A stretch of 64,000 nt of DNA from assembly GCA_964471115.1 (NCBI GenBank), contig CAYYFE010000004.1:90152-154151 (forward strand). Direction: 5' to 3'. The notes beneath the pieces were generated by a model. That model was not told the origin of the DNA. It saw only the letters and a list, made by a program, of their open reading frames with translations, and did not search any database. This document shows positions 25,398 to 34,464 of this stretch, piece by piece; positions within the stretch are counted from its first letter, which is position 1, and each line of letters opens with the position of its first letter. A program made the translations under genes and the position numbers. The stretch is from SYFT01 sp964471115. Lineage in GTDB: Bacteria > Acidobacteriota > Vicinamibacteria > Vicinamibacterales > SCN-69-37.

Positions 25398-26086
25398 TGC
25401 AGGTCCTCGTCGTTGAAGATGATGCGAAGACGGCACAGTGGCTGCGCCTGTACCTCGAGCGGGAGGGACTGGCGGTCACCACGCTGGGGGACGGACGCGA
25501 GGCGCTGGCGGCCATCGACCGCGAGGCGCCGGACCTGGTCCTGCTCGACGTGATGCTGCCGGGCCTTGGTGGTCTCGACCTCTGTCACGCCATTCGCGCC
25601 TCGTCGACCGTGCCCGTCATTCTGATCACGGCGCGGACGGCCGAAGAGGATCGCCTTCGCGGGTTTGATGCCGGCGCCGACGACTACATCACCAAACCGT
25701 TCAGTCCGCGTGAGGTGGTGGCCCGGGTGCGCGCCGTCCTGCGCCGCGCCCGCGGCCGCGCGTCTGCCGAGGGCGCACCGGTGATCGTCGGCGGCCTGAC
25801 GCTGCGGCCCACGGAGTTGGTGATGGAGGCCGGGGGCGAAGGGGTCAGGCTCACACCCGTGGAAACGCGCCTGCTGGCCACGTTGATGTCCGCGCCGGAG
25901 CGCAGCTGGACCCGCGCGCAGCTGGTCGCGCGCGTCCTCGGCGACGGGTACGAGGGGCACGAGCGGACCATCGACGTCCACGTCAAGAACCTGCGGCGCA
26001 AACTGGAGCAGCTGCCCGTGGATGCGCGCGCGCCCCGGCTCGAAACGACACACGGCGTGGGATACCGGGTGACATGCGAAGTGTAA
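25397..26086 (+). CDS. OmpR-family response regulator
   Basis: A 229-residue DNA-binding regulator. The receiver domain (1-115) has the acidic pocket EDD at 7-9, the phosphoacceptor Asp51 in LVLLDVMLPG, Thr in LITARTAEED and Lys in YITKPFSPREVVARV. The winged-helix domain (about 130-225) includes RLTPVETRLLATLM, RAQLVARVLG and RTIDVHVKNLRRKLEQ. The frame overlaps the sensor kinase gene by 13 bases, so the pair is a dedicated two-component system. Confidence 0.95.
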   Translation: MQVLVVEDDAKTAQWLRLYLEREGLAVTTLGDGREALAAIDREAPDLVLLDVMLPGLGGLDLCHAIRASSTVPVILITARTAEEDRLRGFDAGADDYITKPFSPREVVARVRAVLRRARGRASAEGAPVIVGGLTLRPTELVMEAGGEGVRLTPVETRLLATLMSAPERSWTRAQLVARVLGDGYEGHERTIDVHVKNLRRKLEQLPVDARAPRLETTHGVGYRVTCEV

Positions 26087-27237
26087 CGACGCGCCTGTTT
26101 GCCGGGATGATCCTGGTCTCGCTCATCGCGCTGGCGCTCGGCGCGTGGTGGGTGCGTCGCACCGTTGAGGGCCAGCTGGGCCGCACGTTGATCGTCGAAC
26201 AGACGGTGCAGCGCATCAACGGGGAGCAGGTCGTACGGGAGACCCGCCGCGAACACCCCGGCGGCCCGGTCGTCGACGAAGCGCTGCGCGGACCGGCGAT
26301 CGACGTCGCGCAGCTGAACCGGCGCCTGCTCATTGCGCTGTCGGTGGTCGTCTTCGGCGCGGCGGTGGTCACCGCTCTGATCGCGCGGCGTGTGCTGGGG
26401 CCCGTGCGCGCCTTGCGGCACGCCGTGGACCAGATGGCCGCGGGCGGGTCGGCGCGGGTGGACATCCGGGGCGACGATGAGCTGGCCGCGCTGGGCCGGC
26501 GGTTCAACGAAATGGCTGACGCCGTGGCCCGGCAGGATCAGCTCAAACGCGATCTGACCAACGACATCGCGCACGAACTGCGGACGCCGCTGACCGATCT
26601 GCGGTGCCATCTGGAGGCGCTGCAGGATGGCGTGGCGGATGTGACCCCCGACACGCTGGGCCAGCTGCACGCGGAAGTCGCGCACCTGCAGCGGCTGGTC
26701 GACGATCTGGGCGAGCTGGCCCGGGCCGAGGCGCGCCAGTTGCCGCTGGCGCCCGAGCGCGTGGACGTCGGCGCCACGCTCGACGGACTGGCGCGCCAGG
26801 CGGCGGCCAGAGCCGCGGCGCTGGCCGTGACGGTCCAGGTCGACGCCGCGCCCGGCGTCATCGCGTGGGTCGACCCCGGCCGGCTCAAGCAGATCGTCGG
26901 CAACCTGATGGACAACGCGCTTGTCCACACGCCGCCCGGAGGCGTGGTCCGCGTGACGGCTGGGATGGACGGTGCGGCCACGTTCATCGCCGTGGCGGAC
27001 AGCGGTCCCGGCATTCCCGCCGAGCATCTGCCGCATGTGTTCGAACGGTTTTATCGCGCCGATCCCTCGCGCAGCCGTACCACCGGCGGCGTGGGGCTTG
27101 GACTCGCCATTGCGCGTCAGCTGGCCGAGGCCAGCGGCGGCCGGATCGATGCCGCGTGTCCCGCCGAGGGCGGCACCGTCTTCCGTCTGACGTTGCCGAC
27201 CTCAGCTTCACAGCTTCTTCATAAACCCGTCGTCTGA
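26074..27237 (+). CDS. HAMP-domain sensor histidine kinase
   Basis: A 387-residue BaeS-like kinase. Two membrane helices (about 9-28 and 84-104) flank a short periplasmic loop of some 55 residues, followed by HAMP (about 105-158). The HisKA domain has His167 in NDIAHELRTPLTDL. The ATPase domain has the N box NLMDNALVHTPPGG, G1 VADSGPGIP, F box FERFYRADPSRSR and G2 GVGLGLAIARQLAEASGG. The short sensor loop suggests sensing near the membrane. The downstream gene is a serine hydrolase on the same strand, a possible target. Confidence 0.94.
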   Translation: MRSVTTRLFAGMILVSLIALALGAWWVRRTVEGQLGRTLIVEQTVQRINGEQVVRETRREHPGGPVVDEALRGPAIDVAQLNRRLLIALSVVVFGAAVVTALIARRVLGPVRALRHAVDQMAAGGSARVDIRGDDELAALGRRFNEMADAVARQDQLKRDLTNDIAHELRTPLTDLRCHLEALQDGVADVTPDTLGQLHAEVAHLQRLVDDLGELARAEARQLPLAPERVDVGATLDGLARQAAARAAALAVTVQVDAAPGVIAWVDPGRLKQIVGNLMDNALVHTPPGGVVRVTAGMDGAATFIAVADSGPGIPAEHLPHVFERFYRADPSRSRTTGGVGLGLAIARQLAEASGGRIDAACPAEGGTVFRLTLPTSASQLLHKPVV

Positions 27238-27280
27238 TCGTTCGGTCGCCCCGGACCTGCGGGCCGGGGAAGGAGGCTGC

Positions 27281-29038
27281 GTGAAATCTGTGATTGCCGC
27301 GATGCTGCTGACCGCGTTGGCCGGTCAGGCGCCCATCCAGTCGTCGCTGCGGCCCGGGGAAGTCGTGCAGGGGGAGGCCGCCGCCCGGGTTGACCGGTAT
27401 CTGTCGCGGCTGGTGCCGCACGGGTTCTCCGGGGCGGTGCTCATCGCGACCGCGGGACCGGATGGGCGATGGACCTCGGGCGGCCAGGTCGTGCTCAAGA
27501 AGGCGTACGGCCTGGCCAACCGCACGACCGGACTGCCGTACACGGTGGACATGGTGTCGTGCATCGGGTCGGTGACGAAACAGTTCACCGGCGCGGCCAT
27601 CGTGAAGCTCGAGATGCAGGGCCGTCTCAAGACCAGCGACCCCATCGCGAAGTACCTGCCCGGTGTGCCGCCCGACAAACAGGGCATCACGATTCATCAC
27701 CTGTTGACCCACACGGCGGGATTTGCCGGCGATCAGGGCGGCAGCGACGAGGAGCCCATCGAACGCGACGCGCTGATCGCGCGTGTGCTGGCCCAGCCGC
27801 TCGCGGCGAAGCCCGGCGAGCGATTCGAGTACTCGAACGAGGGGTACTCCCTGGCCGGCGCCATCGTGGAACGTGTGTCGGGCCAGAGCTACGAAGCGTT
27901 CCTGCGTGAGCATCTGTTCCTGCCGGCCGACATGAATGAGACCGGCTATCAGTTGCCGAACTGGCCCCTTGAGAAGCTGCCGCTTGGGTACGGTCCGCAG
28001 GGCGGCGAGTGGGGCCGCGTGTTCAAGAACGGGTGGTTACCCGACGGTCCCGGCTGGTGGCTGCGCGCCAACGGCGGCATTCACTCCAGTCTGGACGACC
28101 TGTATCGCTGGCATCTCGCGCTCGAGTCGACAAAGGTCCTGTCGGCCGAGGCGCTCAAGCAGTACCTGACCGGCCACGCCCCGTCGATGGGCGGTGAAAT
28201 GTACGCCTACGGCTGGGGCGTGCAGAAGACCAGGCGCGGCACCACCGCCATCACCCACAACGGCGGCAACGGGTTCTTCTTCACGGACTTCCGGCGCTAC
28301 GTCGACGACAAGGTGGTGATCATCGCGATGTCCAACCAGCCGGTGATCCCGGTGACGCAGTTGGCGCCGCGGCAGCTCGAGGCGCTGTACTTCGGCGACG
28401 CGCCGGTGGTGGAGCCGCCCGTCCCTGCGGCGGTGCCCTCGTCCCGTCTCGATGGACTGGCAGGCACCTACACCCTTCCGACCGGCACGCTCACGATTCG
28501 TCGCGCGGACGATCGCCTGGTCGCTGAGGCGGCCGATCCCCTGTTGTTCGGCGGGATCACCAATCTCACGCCGGCGGGCGGGCGCTTCGCGGCGCTCGAG
28601 CAGCGCACGGCCGCCATCCTCAACGCGGGTGCACAGGGCGACTTCGAGCCGATGATCCAGGCATTTGTCTTCGAGGAGTCCGGCCGGGCCGCGCAGGTGC
28701 GGACCAACCAGACGCGCTACTGGCGGGAGTGGCGCGAGCGCTACGGCGAATTCGAACGCGTCGAGTTGCTGGGGACGGCGCCGTCGCAGGGCGATCCTGG
28801 TGTGGTGGTGCGTCTGAAGTTCGCCCGCGGTGGACCGGTGCTGCAGTACGTCTGGGGCCCGCGGCGTCTGGCCGGCTGGCGGGAAGTGCCGGTGGAACCC
28901 GTGACACTGATTCCGGAATCCGCCACGCGGTGGGTCTACTACAACTACCGTCTCCCGCAACTCGTCACGTTGTCTTTTGGTGACGATGGGACGGTGACGG
29001 TCACGGGGCCGTCGGGCACCGTGACCGGCCGCCGGTAA
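27281..29038 (+). CDS. Secreted class-C-type serine hydrolase with C-terminal extension
   Basis: A 585-residue protein starting with GTG 27281 after GGAGG. It has a signal peptide (VIAAMLLTALAGQAPI) and a beta-lactamase-like domain (about 35-380). The SxxK nucleophile is in CIGSVTKQFTGAAIVKLE and the YxN motif is in ERFEYSNEGYSLAGAIVERVSG; NGGNGFFFTDFRRYVDD marks the third motif region. About 190 residues of beta-rich extension follow, longer than the usual class-C enzymes. It is not close to the other serine hydrolases in the window by eye. Substrate unknown. Confidence 0.87.
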   Translation: MKSVIAAMLLTALAGQAPIQSSLRPGEVVQGEAAARVDRYLSRLVPHGFSGAVLIATAGPDGRWTSGGQVVLKKAYGLANRTTGLPYTVDMVSCIGSVTKQFTGAAIVKLEMQGRLKTSDPIAKYLPGVPPDKQGITIHHLLTHTAGFAGDQGGSDEEPIERDALIARVLAQPLAAKPGERFEYSNEGYSLAGAIVERVSGQSYEAFLREHLFLPADMNETGYQLPNWPLEKLPLGYGPQGGEWGRVFKNGWLPDGPGWWLRANGGIHSSLDDLYRWHLALESTKVLSAEALKQYLTGHAPSMGGEMYAYGWGVQKTRRGTTAITHNGGNGFFFTDFRRYVDDKVVIIAMSNQPVIPVTQLAPRQLEALYFGDAPVVEPPVPAAVPSSRLDGLAGTYTLPTGTLTIRRADDRLVAEAADPLLFGGITNLTPAGGRFAALEQRTAAILNAGAQGDFEPMIQAFVFEESGRAAQVRTNQTRYWREWRERYGEFERVELLGTAPSQGDPGVVVRLKFARGGPVLQYVWGPRRLAGWREVPVEPVTLIPESATRWVYYNYRLPQLVTLSFGDDGTVTVTGPSGTVTGRR

Positions 29039-29040
29039 CG

Positions 29041-31041
29041 TCAGCGCAGGATGCGAATGGCCTGCAGCGTCCGATGTTCTTCGCCGCCGCGGGTGGCGGT
29101 GAGTTCGATCAGGTAGTCCGCGGCGGCAAAGGGCGACAGCAGCAGATCCAGACGCACCTGCACGCCTTCGTCGGCCTGCGTGGCCGTCACCGGCGGTTCG
29201 TAGGACAACGGCTGTCCGCTGGCCTGCAGCAGTCTCGCCTTCAGCGTGTAGTCGCCCGTGAGCCCCGGCAGCATCCACTCGGCGCGCAGGCGTTCGTTGC
29301 GCCAGAACTGCGGATCGGCCACCGCGCGCAGGGGCGCGGCCGGCGGCGGGGCCGCGCGGTACAGCAGCGGCTCTCCGAAGAGCGCGTCGCCGGGATCCAG
29401 GCGCGCGTGATCCTCGATGGCGCGCGCCGCGTGTGACGCTTTCGCGCGCACGCGCCAGGGGCCGCGGTGCCCGCCGCCGACCAGCAGACGGACCTCCGCG
29501 CCACGGGCGCCCGGCGCGAGCACCGCCGTGCCGGTGAACTCCGCGCCCTGCGCGTCGGTGGCCGTCACGGCGATGTCTCCGCCGTCGCGCCATTCGGCCG
29601 CCGCCGCGGCCGGGATTTCGACAGCCACGGCCAGGGTCGGCCCCTGCAGCGCGCCGTGAACGTGCAGCACGGCGTCGGGCCGGACGCGCGCCAGCACGTT
29701 CATCGCTTCTTCCACGGGCGTCGGGCCGGGCGGCCGCGGCGGCGCCGCCGCAGCGGCGCGCATGGCGGCCACGTCTTCCGCGGTGGGCGCCTGATATTCG
29801 TAGCGCGCGCGCACCGTCTGCCCCGACGACTTGAGTTTCACGCGCAGCTTGCGCAGGCGGCCGTCCCACTTCGTGTTCGATGTGTAGTACCCGAGCACGT
29901 AGTACGCCGGCATGTCGTTCTTGACGCGCGTGAAGCCCTCCTTGATCCCGTTGGAGTTGACCACGGCGATGCCGCCGGTCTCTTCCGCGAGCTGACGCAG
30001 GTACCCGTTGTTCCAGTTGATGTTCATCGTCAATCCCGAGGGATTGATGGTGCTGACGGCGACGTTCATCCGGCGCGCGAGCCGGATGAGATCCTCGAAA
30101 CGGGTGTAGTGCGGCTCGGGGATCGACGACGCCAGCATCTGACAGGCGCCCGCGCTGCTGTAGTCGGGCGTGAAGATGCCGCTCGACAGGCCGCCGGCGC
30201 CGGGCAGCGACCGGGGCGTCACGGGCGGTGTGGGCCGGGTGCCTCCCGTCGCCGGCGGCATGCCGCCGCCGCGCGACATCTGGATGCCGGGCATGCGTTC
30301 GGTCACAAACAGCAGGCTCTTCCGCTCGTCGCGGATCGTGCCCAGGATCGTGATCAACCCTTCGAGGTCGCGATAGGTGTTGTCGATGCGCCAGCGCTCG
30401 ACCAGGTTGCGGCCGCCCATGCCGAAGCACTTGAGGATGTGTTGTTCGACCGGGTCCATGCTGAAGACGTCGCTGTGATCGGTGATGCGCAGGAACTGCG
30501 CCACCTGTGCCTGCATGGACGGCGTGAACCGGCCGAGGATGAGGTCACTGGCCTCGTGCTGGGGCAGCAGGATGCCGAACAGGTCGCGCGGCCCGATCTC
30601 GCGCGACAACATGTCGATCAGCGGCTGGCGGACATGGTGGGCATTCGACCACGAGATGCGATCCAGGTAGACGACCACCACGCGATACCGCGGGTCGGCC
30701 GCCAGCCGGAACGATTCCCGCTGATCGCGCGGTTCCGGCGGGTCGGCGCCGGGCGCCCACCGTTCGTATTCGATGAACTCCGCGGAATCAATCGACTGAC
30801 GGACGCCGTCTTCGGTGAGCTCGAAGTCGGCCGCGGTGAGCCCGCGGATGATCGATCCGTCCTTGGCCGTGGGGTACGCATCCACGCGCACGAAATGCGC
30901 GTCTCCGCGGAACACCGGCAACTGGCGCTCGGGCAGCTGCTGCGAGATGACCTGCGAACGGAGGGCGGGCGCGCACACCAGCCACGCGGCGGCAAGTGTG
31001 ACCGCAAGAACGCCTGACGGCAGCGCGCGCGTTCGAACCAT
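29041..31041 (-). CDS. VWFA-related acidobacterial protein
   Basis: A 666-residue secreted protein (signal peptide LPSGVLAVTLAAAWLVCAPALRS) of the acidobacterial VWFA-related family (TIGR03436 type). The entry segment VRVDAYPTAKDGSIIRGLTAADFELTEDGVRQSID is the hallmark before the VWA fold. The metal site is degenerate: VVVVYLDRISWSNAHHV retains Asp but not a canonical DxSxS. The VWA fold ends near KNDMPAYYVLGYYTSNTKWDGRLRKLRVKL, another family marker. The rest is beta-rich. Starts 84 bp from a divergent member of the same family. Confidence 0.88.
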   Translation of the reverse strand: MVRTRALPSGVLAVTLAAAWLVCAPALRSQVISQQLPERQLPVFRGDAHFVRVDAYPTAKDGSIIRGLTAADFELTEDGVRQSIDSAEFIEYERWAPGADPPEPRDQRESFRLAADPRYRVVVVYLDRISWSNAHHVRQPLIDMLSREIGPRDLFGILLPQHEASDLILGRFTPSMQAQVAQFLRITDHSDVFSMDPVEQHILKCFGMGGRNLVERWRIDNTYRDLEGLITILGTIRDERKSLLFVTERMPGIQMSRGGGMPPATGGTRPTPPVTPRSLPGAGGLSSGIFTPDYSSAGACQMLASSIPEPHYTRFEDLIRLARRMNVAVSTINPSGLTMNINWNNGYLRQLAEETGGIAVVNSNGIKEGFTRVKNDMPAYYVLGYYTSNTKWDGRLRKLRVKLKSSGQTVRARYEYQAPTAEDVAAMRAAAAAPPRPPGPTPVEEAMNVLARVRPDAVLHVHGALQGPTLAVAVEIPAAAAAEWRDGGDIAVTATDAQGAEFTGTAVLAPGARGAEVRLLVGGGHRGPWRVRAKASHAARAIEDHARLDPGDALFGEPLLYRAAPPPAAPLRAVADPQFWRNERLRAEWMLPGLTGDYTLKARLLQASGQPLSYEPPVTATQADEGVQVRLDLLLSPFAAADYLIELTATRGGEEHRTLQAIRILR

Positions 31042-31125
31042 GGCGGAACCCGTACAGCAGTGGCTGGCTCCGCACATCGTAACGCGTGGTATCGTGCTCG
31101 CGCCAGCCTGTCGCAGTACGACTCC

Positions 31126-33102
31126 ATGCGTCGAGCACTCAGTCTCAGTGCCGCTGTCCTGTGTGCGGTCGCGTTGACCGCCGCCCGGCAATCACCCCAG
31201 CAACCGCCGCAGTTCCGTGCCGGTGTGGACCTGGTCCACCTGGATGTGTCCGTGCTCGATCGGCAGCGCCGGCCGGTGAAGGGGCTGACGGCGGCGGATT
31301 TCGAGGTGTTCGAAGACGGGCGGCGCCAGGACGTGGCCACCTTTGCCGCCGTCGAGTTCCCCGACGCCGTGCCGGCGCCTCCCACCTGGATGCGCGACGT
31401 GCCGCCCGACACCCGCCGCAACGACACGCTCGAGGATCGCCGCCTCTTCGTCATCGTCATGGACGATGGCATGGCGCAGGCCAATCTGGCCGCGCAACGG
31501 TCCGCGAAGGACGCCGCGCGCGCATTCATCGACCGGATGGGGCCGCAGGATCTGGCCGCCGTCATCTTCACCATGCGCAACCAGCACGCGCAGGACTACA
31601 CGTCCGATCGCAGCCGGTTGCTGGCGGCGGTGGACAAGTTCGGGGTCGGCTTTCGTGACATGGGCGACGTGCCCGGCGGGCCTGACACCGACGAGTTCTT
31701 CTACCGGTCCTCCGTCGAGGTGCTGCGGCAGGTGGCCGAAGCGCTCATCGCCCTGCCGCAGCGCCGCAAGACGCTGGTCTACATCAGTCAGGGCGTCCCG
31801 GTGGATCCGGACGCCGCCGGACCCGTCGCGATCGGACCGGGCAACGCCATCGCGGTGGGCAGCGCCGGGGTGCAGCAACTGCTGATCTATCGCACCATGC
31901 AGGTGCTCGAGGCCGCGCAGCGCGCCAACGTGAACGTGTACACGCTCGACCCCTGCGGCCTGCGCGCGCCCCCCGCCATGCGACCGCCGGCGGGAGAAGG
32001 CATGGGCTCCATCGCGCCTGAACCCACGTGCGTGCCTGGACTCGAACAGGAGTTTCTGAAGGACCTCGCGCACGCGACCGGCGGCCGCGCGGCCGTCGAC
32101 ATGAACGATCTCACGCCGGCCGTCGATCAGATCTTCGTGGAGAACGGCTCGTACTATCTGCTGGGCGTGCGGTCGGACAACACGCGTCGCGAGGGAAAGT
32201 TCCGACGGCTCGACGTGCGCGTCCGCCGCGACGATGTGGAGGTGCGCGCGCGCAGTGGCTACGTCGAGCCGTCTCCGGATCGGGAGCGGCGGGAGGCCGA
32301 GGCGGCCGACGCCGCGCCGCTGCGCAAGGCCATCGCCGGTCTGCTGCCGAAAGGCGACGTCCCGCTGCAGGTGTGGGCCGCGCCGTTTCCCCAGGCCGGC
32401 CGCCGGGAGGCGCGTGTGGCCATCGGCCTGGGCCTGCGACAAGTGCTCGCCATCCGGGAGACGTCGCACACCGAACACGTGGATGTGACCATTCAGGCGT
32501 TCACGCCGGAAGGACGGTCGCGACAGGCGCAGAACCTGAACGCCACGCTGAACCTGCGGCCCGGCCCCGCCGGGGAAGTGGCGTTCGAAGTCGTGTCGAG
32601 CCTCGAATTGCCGCCGGGCCGGTACCAGTTGCGGATCGGCGCATTCCTGCGATCGACGCGCACCAGCGGAAGCGTGTACTACGACCTCGACGTACCGGAC
32701 TTCACCCGGCCGGCGGTGGCGTTGTCGTCGCTGGCGCTGCACGCGGCGCCACCGCTGCCGTCCGCGGCGATCGACGCCACGGCATGGCTGCCGCAGCGGC
32801 CCACCACTGCGCGCCAGTTCTCGGCCGGCGATCGACTGACGGCCCTCGCGCGCATCCGCCGCCGGGATCAGCGCGCCGCCGATTCCATCCGGTGGCGCGC
32901 TTCAGTCGTCGACACCAACGACAGGGAAGTCTGGACGACGGACGGCTACGTGTCCGCCCAGGCCGTCACCAACGGTCTCGGGGATCTGTCCCTCGAGCTC
33001 CCAATTGCCTCGTGGCCGTCCGGGGCCTACCTGTTGACGGTTGAACTGCCCGGGGCCGCCGGCGATCACACACGCAGCCACGTTCGTTTCTCCGTCAGGT
33101 AA
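31126..33102 (+). CDS. VWFA-related acidobacterial protein
   Basis: A 658-residue protein divergent from the previous one. The signal peptide is RRALSLSAAVLCAVALTAA. The lead-in is VDLVHLDVSVLDRQRRPVKGLTAADFEVFEDGRRQDVATF, then a VWA-like core with LFVIVMDDGMAQANLAAQ, in which the MIDAS DxSxS is absent, and YISQGVPVDPD. It ends its VWA part with FVENGSYYLLGVRSDNTRREGKFRRLDVRV. A C-terminal beta-sandwich region of about 250 residues follows. The two genes share a plan but not close sequence. A role in envelope protein interactions is likely but unproven. Confidence 0.87.
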   Translation: MRRALSLSAAVLCAVALTAARQSPQQPPQFRAGVDLVHLDVSVLDRQRRPVKGLTAADFEVFEDGRRQDVATFAAVEFPDAVPAPPTWMRDVPPDTRRNDTLEDRRLFVIVMDDGMAQANLAAQRSAKDAARAFIDRMGPQDLAAVIFTMRNQHAQDYTSDRSRLLAAVDKFGVGFRDMGDVPGGPDTDEFFYRSSVEVLRQVAEALIALPQRRKTLVYISQGVPVDPDAAGPVAIGPGNAIAVGSAGVQQLLIYRTMQVLEAAQRANVNVYTLDPCGLRAPPAMRPPAGEGMGSIAPEPTCVPGLEQEFLKDLAHATGGRAAVDMNDLTPAVDQIFVENGSYYLLGVRSDNTRREGKFRRLDVRVRRDDVEVRARSGYVEPSPDRERREAEAADAAPLRKAIAGLLPKGDVPLQVWAAPFPQAGRREARVAIGLGLRQVLAIRETSHTEHVDVTIQAFTPEGRSRQAQNLNATLNLRPGPAGEVAFEVVSSLELPPGRYQLRIGAFLRSTRTSGSVYYDLDVPDFTRPAVALSSLALHAAPPLPSAAIDATAWLPQRPTTARQFSAGDRLTALARIRRRDQRAADSIRWRASVVDTNDREVWTTDGYVSAQAVTNGLGDLSLELPIASWPSGAYLLTVELPGAAGDHTRSHVRFSVR

Positions 33103-33140
33103 TCTGATCGCGGCCGGCAGATCCGGCCGCGCTACGTACA

Positions 33141-33175
33141 GCACTCCGCACTCCGCACTGCGCACTCCGCACTGA
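33141..33175. repeat. 7-bp tandem repeat, 5 copies
   Basis: GCACTCC, GCACTCC, GCACTGC, GCACTCC and GCACTGA in tandem, between the VWA gene and the antiporter gene. A small inverted repeat (GCGGCCGG/CCGGCCGC, about 33110-33130) precedes it. Confidence 0.8.
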
Positions 33176-33193
33176 CTGGGTTACTCTCTCCCC

Positions 33194-34402
33194 GTGTCAC
33201 CCGTCGGGCTGTTTCTGATCACCATTGCCTCGATCTTTCTGATCGGCGCGCTCGGGGAAGTCGTGTTTCGCCGCACACAGATCCCCGACGTCATCTGGCT
33301 GCTGGTGGCCGGCATCGTGATTGGCCCGGTGACGGGCCTGGTGACACCCGATGACCTGCGCGCGATTGCGCCCTACTTCGGCGCCCTGACGCTGGTCGTC
33401 GTGTTGTTCGACGGCGGCAGCCAGCTCGATCTGAAACAGATCGCGAGTTCCGCGCCCCGGTCCAGCCTGCTGGCCGTGTCGACGTTCCTGGTCACCGTCG
33501 TGGTCGTCGCCGTCGCGTCGATGGGCGCGCGTTGGCTGGGCTGGTTTCCAATCGAGTGGTCCTGGGTGCACGCGACGATGCTGGGCTGCATTCTTGGCGG
33601 CTCGAGCTCGATCATCATCATGCCGGCGATGCAGCTGGCGAAGGTGCCGGACCAGACCGCCAGTCTGGTGAATCTCGAGTCCGCCTTCACCGACGCCTTC
33701 TGCGTCGTCGGCGCCACCGCCATGATTCAGATCCTGCTGGCGGCCGGAGACGCGGCATCGCCCGGCACTGCGCTGGCCAGGTCCTTCGGCCTTGGTGCGT
33801 CGCTCGGCACCGCGGCCGGGTTTGCGTGGCTGCTCGTGTTGCGGGCGCTGCATTCCAGCGAACACGGTTATCCCGTGACTCTGGCGGCGTTGCTGGTGTT
33901 GTACGTCGGCGTGGACGCCGCGGGCGGCAGCGCGGCGCTGGGCATTCTGGCCTTCGCCATCGTGGTCGGCAGCGCCGAGCATTTCCGCGGGATCCTGCGG
34001 CTCGAGGAGGACTTCCGGCTGAGTGAGGACGTGCGCGGCTTTCACCGCCAGGTCACCTTCATCGTGAAGTCGTTCTTCTTCACGTTCATCGGCGCGATGC
34101 TGGCGCCGCCGTGGAGCCTGGTGGCGATTGGCGCCGGGTTCGGGGTGCTGCTGCTGGCGGCCCGTGTGCCGGCCGTGCGGCTGGCGCTGATGGGCGGCGG
34201 TTACGAACCCTCGGTGATGCGCCTGACGGAAATCGCCATGCCCCGCGGTCTGGCGGCGGGCGTGTTGGCGTCCATGCCGATGGCGGCCGGCGTGCCGGCC
34301 ACCGATCATCTGCCGGTTCTGGTGTTTGCCGCCGTCACCACCAGCATCGTGATCTTCACGGTTGGCCTGCCGATGGTGCGGCGCACCGTGACGACCCCGT
34401 AG
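33194..34402 (+). CDS. Cation:proton antiporter (CPA-type), no RCK domain
   Basis: A 402-residue membrane protein of about 11-12 helices. It has the CPA fold segments GEVVFRRTQIPDVIWLLVAGIVIGPVTG, LTLVVVLFDGGSQLDL and GCILGGSSSIIIMPAMQLA. The ion-binding helix reads LVNLESAFTDAFCVVGATAMI, where the ES...D pattern takes the place of the CPA1 ESLLND motif. It has no C-terminal TrkA-N or TrkA-C domain. It starts with GTG 33194 and no strong ribosome site. It probably exchanges Na+ or K+ for H+. Confidence 0.87.
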   Translation: MSPVGLFLITIASIFLIGALGEVVFRRTQIPDVIWLLVAGIVIGPVTGLVTPDDLRAIAPYFGALTLVVVLFDGGSQLDLKQIASSAPRSSLLAVSTFLVTVVVVAVASMGARWLGWFPIEWSWVHATMLGCILGGSSSIIIMPAMQLAKVPDQTASLVNLESAFTDAFCVVGATAMIQILLAAGDAASPGTALARSFGLGASLGTAAGFAWLLVLRALHSSEHGYPVTLAALLVLYVGVDAAGGSAALGILAFAIVVGSAEHFRGILRLEEDFRLSEDVRGFHRQVTFIVKSFFFTFIGAMLAPPWSLVAIGAGFGVLLLAARVPAVRLALMGGGYEPSVMRLTEIAMPRGLAAGVLASMPMAAGVPATDHLPVLVFAAVTTSIVIFTVGLPMVRRTVTTP

Positions 34403-34454
34403 CGCGGTCCGATCTGCGGACCGCGGCACACGGCGCCCCGAAGATCGGGGCGCC
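34403..34454. terminator. Two hairpins between convergent genes
   Basis: First hairpin: CGCGGTCC/GGACCGCG (34403-34410, 34418-34425). Second hairpin: GGCGCCCCGA/TCGGGGCGCC around AGA (34432-34454), a perfect 10-bp stem. They fill the space between the antiporter and gamma-glutamyltransferase stop codons and can act in both directions, although T runs are lacking. Confidence 0.6.
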
Positions 34455-34464
34455 CTACGAGTAA

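Noticed and set aside
28037..30430. 797-residue minus-strand frame overlapping the serine hydrolase and VWA genes
   Set aside because: It crosses two supported genes and has no domain; it exists only because stop codons are rare at this GC content.
29467..31017. 516-residue open frame opposite the first VWA gene
   Set aside because: Shadow frame with low-complexity Arg/His composition; the VWA reading on the minus strand is well supported.
33141..33175. Possible CRISPR array
   Set aside because: Units are 7 bp in direct tandem with no spacers, so it is a simple microsatellite.
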